Shown here piece after piece: positions 34,634 to 43,311 of a DNA stretch of 64,000 nt (within the stretch, counting starts at the first letter, position 1; each line of letters starts with the position of its first letter). The position numbers and the translations under genes are program-made. This DNA comes from DATFDN01 sp963756545. GTDB lineage: Bacteria; Pseudomonadota; Alphaproteobacteria; Acetobacterales; Acetobacteraceae. The DNA is taken from contig CAVWNY010000004.1 in the NCBI GenBank assembly GCA_963756545.1, positions 11,355 through 75,354 on the forward strand, read 5' to 3'. Below the pieces are notes generated by a model. That model was given only the letters and a program-made list of their open reading frames with translations, did not search any database and was not told the DNA's origin.

Positions 34634-36160
34634 GTGCTGTTCAGTTCGTACGTGTTCGTCTTTTGCTTCCTGCCGGCGACCCTGGCCGGGTTCTTCATCG
34701 TGGTGCGTCTGGCCGGCCGGCCGGGCGGGGCAATCTGGCTGGTCGCGGCCTCGTTCGTCTTTTACGGCTGGTGGAATCCGGCCTTCGTGCCGCTTCTGGT
34801 TGTCTCGATCGGGTTCAATTACGCCCTCGCGCGCCTGATCCCCCGCGCCGCGCCGCGCCTGCAATCCGCCCTGCTCGGCTTCGGCATCGCCGCCAATCTC
34901 GCGGCTCTCGGCTATTACAAGTACCTCGCGGGAATCGTCGGTTTCCTCCATGTCCACGGTCTTGCCGAGTTCGTGCTGGCGGATCCGGTCCTGCCGCTCG
35001 GGATCAGCTTCTTCACCTTCACCCAGATTGGCTTCCTGATCGACACCCGCCTCGGCGCCGCCGAGGAGAAGGGACTGCTGAACTACCTTCTGTTCGTGAC
35101 CTTCTTCCCGCACCTGATCGCCGGGCCGATCCTGCACCATCGCGAGATGATGCCGCAGTTCGCCGACCGGGCGACGTATCGGGTTTCGCTCGAAAACGTC
35201 ATGGTCGGTCTGGCGATATTCTCGATCGGGCTGGTCAAGAAGGCGTTGCTCGCCGATCAGCTTTCCCCCGTCGCCGCCGCCGGCTTCGCCCATCCCGACC
35301 AGCTCGCGCTGCTGCCCGCGTGGCAGGCAGCCCTCGGCTACTCGCTTCAGCTCTACTTCGATTTCTCCGGGTATTCCGACATGGCGATCGGGGTCGCGCG
35401 GCTGTTCAACGTGCGCTTTCCGGCCAATTTCAACTCGCCCTACAAGGCGCAAAGCGTCATCGAATACTGGCAGCGCTGGCACATGACGCTGACCCGCTAT
35501 CTGACGCTCTACCTCTATAATCCGATCTCGCTCGCGGTCGCGCGCCGCCGCATGGCGCGCGGGCTGCCGATGGGGCGGAGGCTTACCTTTTCCGGGTTCG
35601 CCGCGACGGTGCTGTTTCCGACCTTCGTGACCATGATCCTCGCCGGCGTGTGGCACGGCAGCGGGATCACCTTCTTCGCCTTCGGCCTTCTCCATGCGAC
35701 GTATCTCTGCGTCAACCACGCTTGGCGAATCTTTCGACCGGCCGAATGGAAGCGCCGTCCAGGACACGCCGCCGTATGCCGGCGCGTGCTGCTGACCTAT
35801 CTGTGCGTCCTGGTGGGCGCCGTCGTATTTCGCGCGGACTCGCTTGGGGCGGCCTCCGGCGTGCTCTCGGGGATGGCCGGCCTGCACGGCTTGGCGTTGG
35901 CCGGCCCAATGCCTGAGCGCGGGGTGACCGTCGCACGCGACTGGGCGCTGATCGTCTTGGCGGCCGCGCTCGCGCTCGGCGCACCGAACACGCAGCAGAT
36001 CATGCGTGATCATGCGCCGGTGCTGGGCCGAGCTGTTGCCGGCGCGAGCGGCTGGGCCTGGCGGCCGAGCCTGGGCTGGGCGATGGCGTTCGGCTGCCTG
36101 GGCGCACTGGGGCTGCTCGCGATCGGCGGCTCCGGCGAATTCCTCTATTTCCAGTTCTAG
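34634..36160 (+). CDS. MBOAT-family O-acyltransferase (AlgI-like)
   Basis: A 508-residue polytopic membrane protein that moves acyl (usually acetyl) groups across the inner membrane onto a polysaccharide or other cell-surface acceptor. It opens MLFSSYVFVFCFLPATLAGF as AlgI-type proteins do. Other landmarks are PLGISFFTFTQIGFLID, LYFDFSGYSDMAIG and RWHMTLTRYLTLYLY, with the catalytic histidine His341 in AGVWHGSG. Start is a GTG. It is followed after two bases by an SGNH-type protein gene, the usual periplasmic partner, so these two probably O-acylate an exopolysaccharide made by genes elsewhere. Confidence 0.93.
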   Translation: MLFSSYVFVFCFLPATLAGFFIVVRLAGRPGGAIWLVAASFVFYGWWNPAFVPLLVVSIGFNYALARLIPRAAPRLQSALLGFGIAANLAALGYYKYLAGIVGFLHVHGLAEFVLADPVLPLGISFFTFTQIGFLIDTRLGAAEEKGLLNYLLFVTFFPHLIAGPILHHREMMPQFADRATYRVSLENVMVGLAIFSIGLVKKALLADQLSPVAAAGFAHPDQLALLPAWQAALGYSLQLYFDFSGYSDMAIGVARLFNVRFPANFNSPYKAQSVIEYWQRWHMTLTRYLTLYLYNPISLAVARRRMARGLPMGRRLTFSGFAATVLFPTFVTMILAGVWHGSGITFFAFGLLHATYLCVNHAWRIFRPAEWKRRPGHAAVCRRVLLTYLCVLVGAVVFRADSLGAASGVLSGMAGLHGLALAGPMPERGVTVARDWALIVLAAALALGAPNTQQIMRDHAPVLGRAVAGASGWAWRPSLGWAMAFGCLGALGLLAIGGSGEFLYFQF

Positions 36161-36162
36161 CC

Positions 36163-37308
36163 GTGCGCCGCGGCCTCTCCGCCCCGGCCTACCTCGCCGT
36201 CGCAGCGCTGTCGGGCTGCGTGGTGCTCGCCGCCGTCTGGGGCTGGGTCGCGCTGATGCCGCTCGCCTTTCTCGACCCCGAATACGCCGCCTGGGCTGCC
36301 AAGACGCAGATGCTCGCGCGTTGCGACGTGGGCGAGGTGATCGTGGTGGGCAATTCCCGCGCGGCCGCCGACATCATGCCGGCGCTGATGCCCCGCACGA
36401 CGACAAACCTGGCGGTCGGCGGCGGCGAGGCAATCGAGGCGCTCAGCGCCGTTCGCCGCGCGCTCGCCTGCCCCAAGCCGCCCCGGCTGGTGGTGATCTC
36501 GCTCAACCCCGGCCAGTTCGTCCGCCCCGATCTGTTCTGGGAGCGCACCGTACGATTCGGCTTTCTAGGCGCCGGCGAAGTCGCTGAGCTGGCCGGCGCT
36601 TCCCGCGCGGCAAACGACTGGTCGGTCTATGAGAACGGGCATGGCGACGGGCTGACCGGGCCGGTGCGGGCGGCGCTCTACGCCATTCGCTTTCCGACGC
36701 TCTATTTCGACAGCCTCGCCAAGGGCGGGGTGTTCCTGCGCCTTTGGGACAATCGCCGCGCCCTCGCCGAGCGGCTGGCCTCGCGCGGCCAGTATTTCTT
36801 CGGCACGGCGTCGGGCTGCGCCGACGTCGCGATCGAGGGCCATCTCGACGGCTTCCGACCGTTGCCGGTGCTGGACGTCTATTTCGACCGGCTGTTGGCG
36901 TTGCTCGCGGGGCGTGGCGTGCGGGCGATCTTCGTGACGATGCCGGTCAACCGGGAGACGTGGCGCGCCGCCCAGCCCGTGCTGCAAGCCGAGTTCGCCG
37001 CCTACCTGCGGCGCTACGCCGCGAAGTATCCGAATTTCCGTGTGATCGGCCCGACGATGCTCGGCTGGCCGGATCGCTTCTTCGGGGATGACTTTTCCCA
37101 TCTCAATCCCGAAGGCGCGCGGCTGCTCAGCGACCGGCTGGGGCCCTGCCTCGCCGGCGATGACGGGGCTTGCGCCCTCGACTGGACCGGGACGGCCGCG
37201 CAGACTGCGCCCCGCATGAAGGAGGCGCAGGCATGGTCGAAGTTCCCAGCCAGCAGATTCCCGGCGTCTATCACCGCCGCATCGGCGACATCGTCGTCAC
37301 CGCCCTGA
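36163..37308 (+). CDS. SGNH/DltD-like periplasmic partner of the MBOAT enzyme
   Basis: A 381-residue protein with one N-terminal transmembrane helix (about 10-32). The catalytic serine is probably Ser65 in VVGNSRAAAD and the acid/base pair is Asp310 and His313 in GDDFSHLNPEG. This is an SGNH hydrolase layout with GNS in place of GDS, as in DltD- and AlgX/AlgJ-type transferases. It would complete acyl transfer in the periplasm. The C-terminal 40 residues after CALDWTG are low-complexity and overlap the next gene by 76 bases, which is longer than normal, so the true end may be upstream. Confidence 0.8.
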   Translation: MRRGLSAPAYLAVAALSGCVVLAAVWGWVALMPLAFLDPEYAAWAAKTQMLARCDVGEVIVVGNSRAAADIMPALMPRTTTNLAVGGGEAIEALSAVRRALACPKPPRLVVISLNPGQFVRPDLFWERTVRFGFLGAGEVAELAGASRAANDWSVYENGHGDGLTGPVRAALYAIRFPTLYFDSLAKGGVFLRLWDNRRALAERLASRGQYFFGTASGCADVAIEGHLDGFRPLPVLDVYFDRLLALLAGRGVRAIFVTMPVNRETWRAAQPVLQAEFAAYLRRYAAKYPNFRVIGPTMLGWPDRFFGDDFSHLNPEGARLLSDRLGPCLAGDDGACALDWTGTAAQTAPRMKEAQAWSKFPASRFPASITAASATSSSPP

Positions 37309-38116
37309 GCGACGGGTTCCTCGACGGCACCGTGGAGGTGCTTCAGAACATCACGCCCGACGAGGCGCGGCGCATGCTGACCGAGGCCTTCCGGCCGGGC
37401 CGGCGCACCTCGGTCAACTGCTTCGCCATCCGCACGGCCGGCCGGCTCGCGCTGATCGAGACCGGGTCAGGCAACTACCTGGCGCCGACGGCCGGCAAGC
37501 TCCAGGGGAACCTGGCGGCCGCCGGGATCGACCCGGCCGCGGTCGAGGCGGTGCTGCTGACCCACATGCACCCCGACCACTCCGCCGGCCTGACCGAACG
37601 CGCGACCGGCCGGCGCCTCTTCCCCAACGCCGAGCTGTCGTCCACGAGAACGAGCCGCGCCACTGGGACGACGACGCGGCGATGGCGCGGGCGGACGAGC
37701 GGGCGCGGAAGCTCTATTTCGAGTGCGCGCGAGAGCAGATTGCGCCGTACCGCGACCGGCTCCGCCCGTTCAGTACCGGCCGGGAGGTGTTTCCCGGCGT
37801 GACCGCGGTCCCGCTCAACGGCCACACGCCGGGCCACAGCGGCTATCGGATCAGCTCGGGCGGCGAGCAGCTCCTGATCTGGGGCGACATCATCCATGTG
37901 CCGGAGATCCAGGTGCCCCGCCCGGAGGTGACGATCGAGTTCGACACCGATCCGCACGCCGCCGCAGCCATCCGCCGCCGCACCTTCGAGATGGCTGCAT
38001 CGGACCGGCTGCTGGTCGCGGGAATGCACATCCACTTCCCCGGATTCGGCCATGTGGCGAGGCATGGCGAGGGGGGTTACGCGCTGCTGCCTGAGCCGTG
38101 GGTGCAGGCGTTCTGA
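37233..38116 (+). pseudogene. Metallo-beta-lactamase-fold hydrolase, single-base frameshift
   Basis: The gene encodes a zinc hydrolase of the MBL superfamily, broken by one missing base at about 37637 (after GAGCTG). The first part (start 37233, GGAGG seven bases upstream) carries the metal motif THMHPDHSAGL. The second part continues in another frame from VHENEPRHWDDDAAM and holds NGHTPGHSGY, WGDIIHVPEIQ and HIHFPGFGHV, the remaining metal ligands. Adding one G restores a protein of about 294 residues of normal length for lactonase-like members. All motifs are intact on both sides of the break, so the indel is more likely a consensus error than decay. Substrate is unknown. Confidence 0.8.
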
Positions 38117-38170
38117 GCGATGGACGAAGCCCGGCGTTCGTGGAAACCCGAAAGCGCCTGCCTTCTTCCT

Positions 38171-38401
38171 GTCATGGCCGGGCTTGGCCCACGACTGTCC
38201 GGTTCACAATACCTTCGGCCTCTCACATCGCCTCCGGCATTACGGTCATCGTCATGGCCGGGCTTGGCCCGGCCACCCACGTCTTCCTCGGCCGCAAGTA
38301 AAGACGTGGGTGCCCGGCCTGCGCCGGGCATGACGGTGAAAAACTTGCAGTCTCTGCCACACGCCTAAACCGGACAGTCGTGGGATTGGCCCGGGCATGA
38401 C
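38171..38401. repeat. Palindromic repeat, family B, outer element of a nested pair
   Basis: Arms at 38171-38204 and 38368-38401 mirror each other: a GTCATG-CCGGGC core followed by CCACGACTGTCCGGTT. They enclose a second complete family-B palindrome (38250-38335). This fills most of the 315-base gap between the metallo-hydrolase and the CaiB gene; no gene was seen in that gap. Confidence 0.8.
38250..38335. repeat. Palindromic repeat, family B, inner element
   Basis: Same layout as the copy at 28889-28971: CGTCATGGCCGGG, then CACCCACGTCTT, a short spacer, then AAGACGTGGGTG and CCGGGCATGACG. It sits inside the outer element's arms, suggesting insertion of one copy into another. Confidence 0.85.
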
Positions 38402-38431
38402 GGGTTTGTCCAGGACGCGGCCTCCAACTCC

Positions 38432-39664
38432 TCACGTCCGCCGCCGCGTCAGAACCACACCTCCCTCCTGCAAGCGCGCGATCTCGTCCGGGCTGTAGCC
38501 GTGCTGGGCGAGGATGTCGGCGCCGTGCTCGCCGAACCGGGGAGGCGCGGCGCGCGTGCCGCCGGGGGTGCGGGAGAGTTTGATGGGTGTGCCGAGGCCC
38601 TTGTACTCGCCAAGTTCGGTGACCATCTCGCGGTGCGCGGTGTGCGGAGCCTCGGCCGCCTCGTCGGCCCACAGCACCGGTCCGGCCGGCACGCCGCCAC
38701 GGATCAGGCGCAGTGCGATCGCGTGGCCGTCCTGATCGGCAAACGCCGTCTTCAGCTCCGCCGTCAGCGCGTCGCGGTTGATGTTGCGCTCGCCATTGCT
38801 GGCGAAGCGCGGGTCGTCGGCCAGGTGCGGGCGGCCGATCATCTCGCACATCTTCCGGAATTGAACGTTGTTGCCGCTGGCGATGAAGATCTCGCAGGTG
38901 CGTGTGGGGAACTTGTCGTAGGGAACAAGATTGGGATGCGGGTTTCCGGTCCCGACGGGCCGCTTGCCGCTCAGGAAGTAGTTCGGAGCCTGCGGGTGCA
39001 GCAGCGCCAACCCGCAATCATAGAGCGCCATGTCCAGATACTGCCCGCGCCCCGACCGCGCACGCTCGTGCAGCGCCATCAGGATGCCGACGGTGGAATA
39101 GAGCCCGGTCCCCATATCGACGATCGCCGTGCCGAGGCGCATCGGCCCGGTGCTCGCGTCGCCGTTGACACTCATCAGGCCGGTCATCGCCTGCAGGATG
39201 GCGTCATAGCCGGGCAAGCCGCCGAGCGGCCCATCAGCCCCGAAGCCGGAGACGCGGCAATGGATCAGGCCGGGGAAGCGCGGCGCGAGATCCTTCTCGT
39301 AGCCGAGGCCCCATTTTTCCATGGCGCCGGGCTTAAAGTTCTCGACCAGAATGTCGGCGCCTTCCAGCAGGCGCAGCAGCACCGCCTTGCCCTCCGGTTT
39401 GCCGAGGTCGAGCGCGAGGGACCGCTTGTTACGGTTGATGCCGATGAAATAGCTGGCGTCATCGCTGAGAAAGGGCGGTCCCCAGTCGCGCACCTCGTCA
39501 CCCTGCGGCGGCTCGACCTTGATGACCTCGGCGCCGTGGTCGGACAGGATCATGGTGCAGTACGGCCCGCCCAGCACGCGGGTCAGGTCGATCACTTTCA
39601 ATCCGGCGAGCGCGCCAGGGGAACGGGCGAGGCCCCTGCCGGTGGGGGCGGTGGCGTCATCCAT
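38432..39664 (-). CDS. Class III CoA-transferase (CaiB/BaiF family)
   Basis: A 410-residue single-domain CoA-transferase. It opens LKVIDLTRVLGGPYCTMIL and continues with HGAEVIKVEPPQGDEVRDWG. The likely catalytic aspartate is Asp183 in IVDMGTGLYS. It would activate a carboxylic acid as its CoA ester at the expense of another acyl-CoA. The start at 39664 overlaps the last base of the upstream CoA-transferase subunit gene stop (TGATG), so the two are translationally coupled. It is probably part of the catabolic cluster that runs to 47800. Confidence 0.9.
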   Translation of the reverse strand: MDDATAPTGRGLARSPGALAGLKVIDLTRVLGGPYCTMILSDHGAEVIKVEPPQGDEVRDWGPPFLSDDASYFIGINRNKRSLALDLGKPEGKAVLLRLLEGADILVENFKPGAMEKWGLGYEKDLAPRFPGLIHCRVSGFGADGPLGGLPGYDAILQAMTGLMSVNGDASTGPMRLGTAIVDMGTGLYSTVGILMALHERARSGRGQYLDMALYDCGLALLHPQAPNYFLSGKRPVGTGNPHPNLVPYDKFPTRTCEIFIASGNNVQFRKMCEMIGRPHLADDPRFASNGERNINRDALTAELKTAFADQDGHAIALRLIRGGVPAGPVLWADEAAEAPHTAHREMVTELGEYKGLGTPIKLSRTPGGTRAAPPRFGEHGADILAQHGYSPDEIARLQEGGVVLTRRRT

Positions 39665-40398
39665 CAGGCGGCTTGCTCCTTCGTTTTGCGCCCCCAGACG
39701 CGCCGGCAGAACGCGGGGTAGGTCTCCAGCATCGCCTCGCACACCGGGCCGCGCAGCAACGCCAACTCGGCCTCGGTCGGGTCGGGCGTGGCCGGCACAT
39801 CGGCCGGCGCATCGTAGTCGAACCCGGTGGCGGCGCGCACCGTCTCGGCGGTCTCGCCTTGGTGGACGGCGGCGAGCGTGAAGCGGGCGTGTGCGGCATC
39901 GAAGCGGAACACGCAGCGCCCGGTCAGCAAGGCCTGCGCGGTGCCGCGCCGGAATACGCCGGGCGGCGAGATGCCCGGCGCAGAGATGATATCGACGCGC
40001 GGGACGAGGACGCGGGGCGAGTGCTCCTCGCGGAACAGGATGGTGCGCGGCGTCATCATGTACATGAACGCCGAGCCGAAGCTGCCGGGAAAGCGGGCGG
40101 CGGTACCGGGCCAGTCGCCGGTTCCGATCAGGTTGATGTTTGCCTGCCCGTCGATCTGCCCGCCGCCCAGGAAAAAGAGGTCAATCCGCCCCTGGCCGGC
40201 GAGGTCGAACAACTCGCGCGTGCCGGCGGTGAACGGGTTGCCGGTCTGCTTGTGCAGCAGCGAGAGGCGCACGGGATGGCCCAGGTGCTTGACCAGCCAG
40301 CATGCGGCAGCCGGAATCGGGCTTGCCGCGCCCACGGCGATGTGGTGCGCGGGCGGCGCGGCGAGGTCGAGGATCAGGCGGGCGAGGGCGGCAATCAT
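39664..40398 (-). CDS. Type I CoA-transferase beta-like subunit (GctB/IpdB type), without its alpha partner
   Basis: A 244-residue protein like the beta subunits of glutaconate-type CoA-transferases and the ring-opening hydrolase subunit IpdB. Landmarks are HHIAVGAASPIPAAACWLV, DLFFLGGGQIDGQANINLIG and GSFGSAFMYMMTPRTI. The alpha subunit gene, normally directly upstream, is absent; the next 150 bases contain only a palindromic repeat and then the cyclase gene. The ATG at 40398 fits the family start; a longer open frame to 40857 is antisense to the cyclase. The alpha partner may be encoded elsewhere. Confidence 0.82.
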   Translation of the reverse strand: MIAALARLILDLAAPPAHHIAVGAASPIPAAACWLVKHLGHPVRLSLLHKQTGNPFTAGTRELFDLAGQGRIDLFFLGGGQIDGQANINLIGTGDWPGTAARFPGSFGSAFMYMMTPRTILFREEHSPRVLVPRVDIISAPGISPPGVFRRGTAQALLTGRCVFRFDAAHARFTLAAVHQGETAETVRAATGFDYDAPADVPATPDPTEAELALLRGPVCEAMLETYPAFCRRVWGRKTKEQAA

Positions 40399-40410
40399 GC
40401 GTTCTTCGAG

Positions 40411-40519
40411 GGCCGCCCCCTCCCCCCGACCCCCTCCGGCAGGTGGAGGGGCGGAGTATGCGGGGGCTCTTCCTACTCCCCCTTCCCGTGCGGGAGGGGG
40501 TCGGGGGGAGGGGTCGGCC
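40411..40519. repeat. GC-rich palindromic repeat, family A, copy 2
   Basis: GGCCGCCCCCTCCCCCCGACC at the left is mirrored by GGTCGGGGGGAGGGGTCGGCC at the right, with further CCCTCC/GGAGGG pairs inside. It occupies the gap between the CoA-transferase subunit gene and the cyclase gene. Confidence 0.8.
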
Positions 40520-40544
40520 GCAGCCCCATTTTGGACCGCTGTCA

Positions 40545-41597
40545 TCACACAGTGGCGACCGGCGTGGCCGGCGAGCCGACCGCGCCCGGCAAGCGCAACG
40601 GGGGCGCCGTCAGCAGGAAGCGCGAACGCCCGTTCGCGCGCAACCAGTCGGCAAGTTCCGTCAGATACCACATCTCGCCCAGGTAGCAGCCGAGCTTGAA
40701 CAGACAGTGCGCGTGCAGAGGCAGCGTGGCGCAGACATCGTCCAGGCAGGGGCGTGCGGGGGTCGCCTCCACACCGTAATTGTCGGAGATCAGCGCCACC
40801 GCGCCGCTCTCCGTGACCCACCGCAGCAGCTTCGGGTCGCGCCCGTCCAGCATGCACGCGCCGTCGAACAGCTTCTTGCGGTCGGGCTGTTTGTTCATCT
40901 CCAGCAGCATTTCGGCGAAGCCGGTGCGCAACAGCACGAAGTCGCCCGGCTCGACCGTGATCTTATCTTTCTCGAACACGCCCATCAGATCGTCGTGGCC
41001 GACGATTCGGCCGGAGCGGCCGAAATGCGCCTCCAGATCGACCATCACGCCACGGCCTTGCACACAGGTCTCGGCCATATTCTGCACGCCGAGATGGCGC
41101 GCGCCGGACGGCTGGTTGGTGGGCGTGGTGTTGCCCTTCGCGTCGTAGAGTACCGGGCCAATGATGTCCTGCCCGGCGCGAAACCCGTTGTAGAACACGT
41201 CCTCGGCCTGGCCGTCGCCGTCGGCGTCGAACATCTGGCCGACATGGGCGAGGCTGTCCCACTGCGTCGAGTATTGCAGGGTCAGCAGCACCTGGTCGTC
41301 GCACACGACATCCGTCGCGGTCGGGTCGACGCAGCGCATCGGATAATTCATGATGGGATTGCCCTCGCGCAGCGTCGGCCGCAGCTCCGGCGGATTGCGG
41401 CGCGGGTTCAGGACCGCGCCGCCCGGGTAGTCGAGCGGCAGCGACAAGCAGAAGGTCCGCCCGGTCTTCACCTCGGCGACGCCGCGCAGCACCGCGTCTG
41501 GCGTGAGCAGGTTCAGCCGCCCGCGCTCGTCATCCGGCCCCCAGTCGCCCCAGGTCGAGCCATCCGGCCGGCGCGTCCAGCGCGGATTGTCCGCCAT
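40545..41597 (-). CDS. Cyclase-family metal hydrolase (kynurenine formamidase/isatin hydrolase-like)
   Basis: A 350-residue member of the cyclase family, which hydrolyses amide or ester-type bonds with a bound metal. In place of the common HxGTHxD metal motif it has QWDSLAHVGQMFDADGDG, as in a longer subfamily of these proteins; C-terminal SDNYGVEATPARP and LPLHAHCLFKLG are likewise typical. The start at 41597 follows GGAGGA; an ATG at 41618 lies before that site. It is read in the same direction as the CoA-transferase genes and probably belongs to the same catabolic unit. Substrate is unknown. Confidence 0.85.
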   Translation of the reverse strand: MADNPRWTRRPDGSTWGDWGPDDERGRLNLLTPDAVLRGVAEVKTGRTFCLSLPLDYPGGAVLNPRRNPPELRPTLREGNPIMNYPMRCVDPTATDVVCDDQVLLTLQYSTQWDSLAHVGQMFDADGDGQAEDVFYNGFRAGQDIIGPVLYDAKGNTTPTNQPSGARHLGVQNMAETCVQGRGVMVDLEAHFGRSGRIVGHDDLMGVFEKDKITVEPGDFVLLRTGFAEMLLEMNKQPDRKKLFDGACMLDGRDPKLLRWVTESGAVALISDNYGVEATPARPCLDDVCATLPLHAHCLFKLGCYLGEMWYLTELADWLRANGRSRFLLTAPPLRLPGAVGSPATPVATV

Positions 41598-41696
41598 CTT
41601 TTTCCTCCCGCGATCCACGCCCCATCATGGGCGACGGGCCAGCCGGCGCAAGGCGTGTTTCTTGCCGACGTCTGACCTATGACATAGGGTGGTTGC

Positions 41697-42926
41697 ATGG
41701 GAGAGGGGTACGATCGCGCGGTCATCGTCGGCGCCGGCCACGCCGGGGGGGCGGCGGCGGCGTTGCTGCGCCAGTATGGCTGGGCCGGCCCGATCACGCT
41801 CATCGGGGCGGAGCCGATTGCGCCTTACCAGCGCCCGCCGCTCTCGAAGGGCTGGCTGAAGGGTGAGGCGGATAGCGCCATCGTGGCGCTGCGGCCCGAG
41901 CGGTTCTATCCCGAAAACCGGATCGCATTGCGGCTCGCGACGCAGGCCGCGTCGATCGACCGGCACGCGAGGCATGTCCTGCTCGAGAACGGCGAGACGC
42001 TTGGCTACGACCGGCTGATCCTGGCTCCTGGCGCGCGGCCACGTCGGCTCGCGCTGCCGGGTGTCGATCTCGCCGGGGTCTTGGAGCTGCGGACTCAGGC
42101 GGACGCCGATCGATTGAAGGCAATGCTCGGACCGGGACGCCGCCTCGCGGTGATCGGCGGCGGCTATATCGGGCTGGAGGCCGCTGCCTCCGCCCAGATG
42201 CTCGGCACGTCGGCGGTCGTGATCGAGCGCGAGACGCGCCTGCTGGCCCGCGTCGCCTCCACTGAGTTGGCGGGTTTCTTCCATGACGCCCATTGCGCGC
42301 GCGGCGTGCGGATCGTGCTCGGCGCGCAAGTCGAGGCGATCGAAGGCTCTTGCGGCCGCGCGACCGGGGTGCGGCTGAGCGACGGCGCGCTGATCGGATG
42401 CGACGCGGTGCTTGTGGGAGTAGGCGCGGGGCCGTGCGAGGAATTGGCGCGGGGCGCGGGGCTGGCCTGCGACGACGGCATCGTGGTCGACGGCGCCGCG
42501 CGCACCGCCGATCCCGCGATCCAAGCGATCGGCGACTGCACGCGCCGGCCGCTGCCTCTGTACGGCGGCTCGGCCCGGCTGGAGAGCGTGCCGAACGCGC
42601 TGGAGCAGGCCAAGCAGGCCGCCGCCGCACTGTGCGGCCGGCCCGCAGCGCGAGCCGAGGTGCCGTGGTTCTGGTCCGATCAGTTCGATCTGCGCCTGCA
42701 AATCGCCGGCCTTTCGATCGGCGCGGCCGAGGTGGTGGTGCGGGAAGGCGGCGACGCCCGCTTCGCCGCCTTCCATCTTGCCCCCGATGGGCGCCTGTTG
42801 GCGGCGGAGGCGGTGAATGCGCCGGCGGAATTCATGGCGGCTCGAATGCTGATCGCGCGGCGTGCCGTCGTGTGGCCGGATCGGCTGCGCGATCCGTCGG
42901 TGTCGATGCGCGACGTCGCGGTTTGA
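41697..42926 (+). CDS. Ferredoxin reductase of a class I P450 system
   Basis: A 409-residue FAD- and NAD(P)H-dependent reductase of the putidaredoxin reductase family. FAD binds at VIVGAGHAGGAAAALL, NADH at VIGGGYIGLEAAASA, and the C-terminal FAD contact is AIQAIGDCTRRPLPL. The family also contains the PYQRPPLSKGWLKGE segment seen here near residue 45. It passes electrons to the 2Fe-2S ferredoxin encoded 19 bases downstream, which then serves the P450. The three genes read as one operon on the plus strand, divergent from the cyclase gene. Confidence 0.92.
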   Translation: MGEGYDRAVIVGAGHAGGAAAALLRQYGWAGPITLIGAEPIAPYQRPPLSKGWLKGEADSAIVALRPERFYPENRIALRLATQAASIDRHARHVLLENGETLGYDRLILAPGARPRRLALPGVDLAGVLELRTQADADRLKAMLGPGRRLAVIGGGYIGLEAAASAQMLGTSAVVIERETRLLARVASTELAGFFHDAHCARGVRIVLGAQVEAIEGSCGRATGVRLSDGALIGCDAVLVGVGAGPCEELARGAGLACDDGIVVDGAARTADPAIQAIGDCTRRPLPLYGGSARLESVPNALEQAKQAAAALCGRPAARAEVPWFWSDQFDLRLQIAGLSIGAAEVVVREGGDARFAAFHLAPDGRLLAAEAVNAPAEFMAARMLIARRAVVWPDRLRDPSVSMRDVAV

Positions 42927-42945
42927 GGCAAGCAAAGGGAACGGA

Positions 42946-43272
42946 ATGGCGAAAGTCACCTACATCGAATTCAGCGGCGTCGAACATCCGGTAAGCGTGC
43001 CGCTCGGCCTCTCGCTGATGCGCGGCGCGGTGGACAACAACGTGCCCGGCATCGACGCCGATTGCGGCGGCGAGTGCGCCTGCGCCACCTGCCACGTCTA
43101 TGTCGATCCGGCTTGGCTGGACAGGACCGGCACGCCCGAGCCGGGTTCGCAGGAAGCGAGCATGCTGAGTTTCGCCGCCGCCGCCGAGCCCAACTCGCGC
43201 CTGTCCTGTCAGATCGCCATGCGCGAGGACCTCGACGGGCTGGTCGTTCGGATGCCCGACGGCCAGCACTGA
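42946..43272 (+). CDS. 2Fe-2S ferredoxin (putidaredoxin/adrenodoxin type)
   Basis: A 108-residue ferredoxin. Cluster cysteines are Cys40, Cys46, Cys49 and Cys88 (C-x5-C-x2-C ... C), with an additional Cys44, matching the adrenodoxin type. It would shuttle single electrons from the reductase upstream to the P450 downstream. The start at 42946 (MAKVTYIEFSG) is the family start. Confidence 0.94.
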   Translation: MAKVTYIEFSGVEHPVSVPLGLSLMRGAVDNNVPGIDADCGGECACATCHVYVDPAWLDRTGTPEPGSQEASMLSFAAAAEPNSRLSCQIAMREDLDGLVVRMPDGQH

Positions 43273-43311
43273 GGCGCGCTGTTACGAGATAAGTCCGAGG
43301 GAGCAAGCTCC

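Noticed and set aside
40399..40857. N-terminal extension of the CoA-transferase subunit into the cyclase region
   Set aside because: The extension is antisense to the cyclase gene and runs through a repeat; the family start is at 40398.
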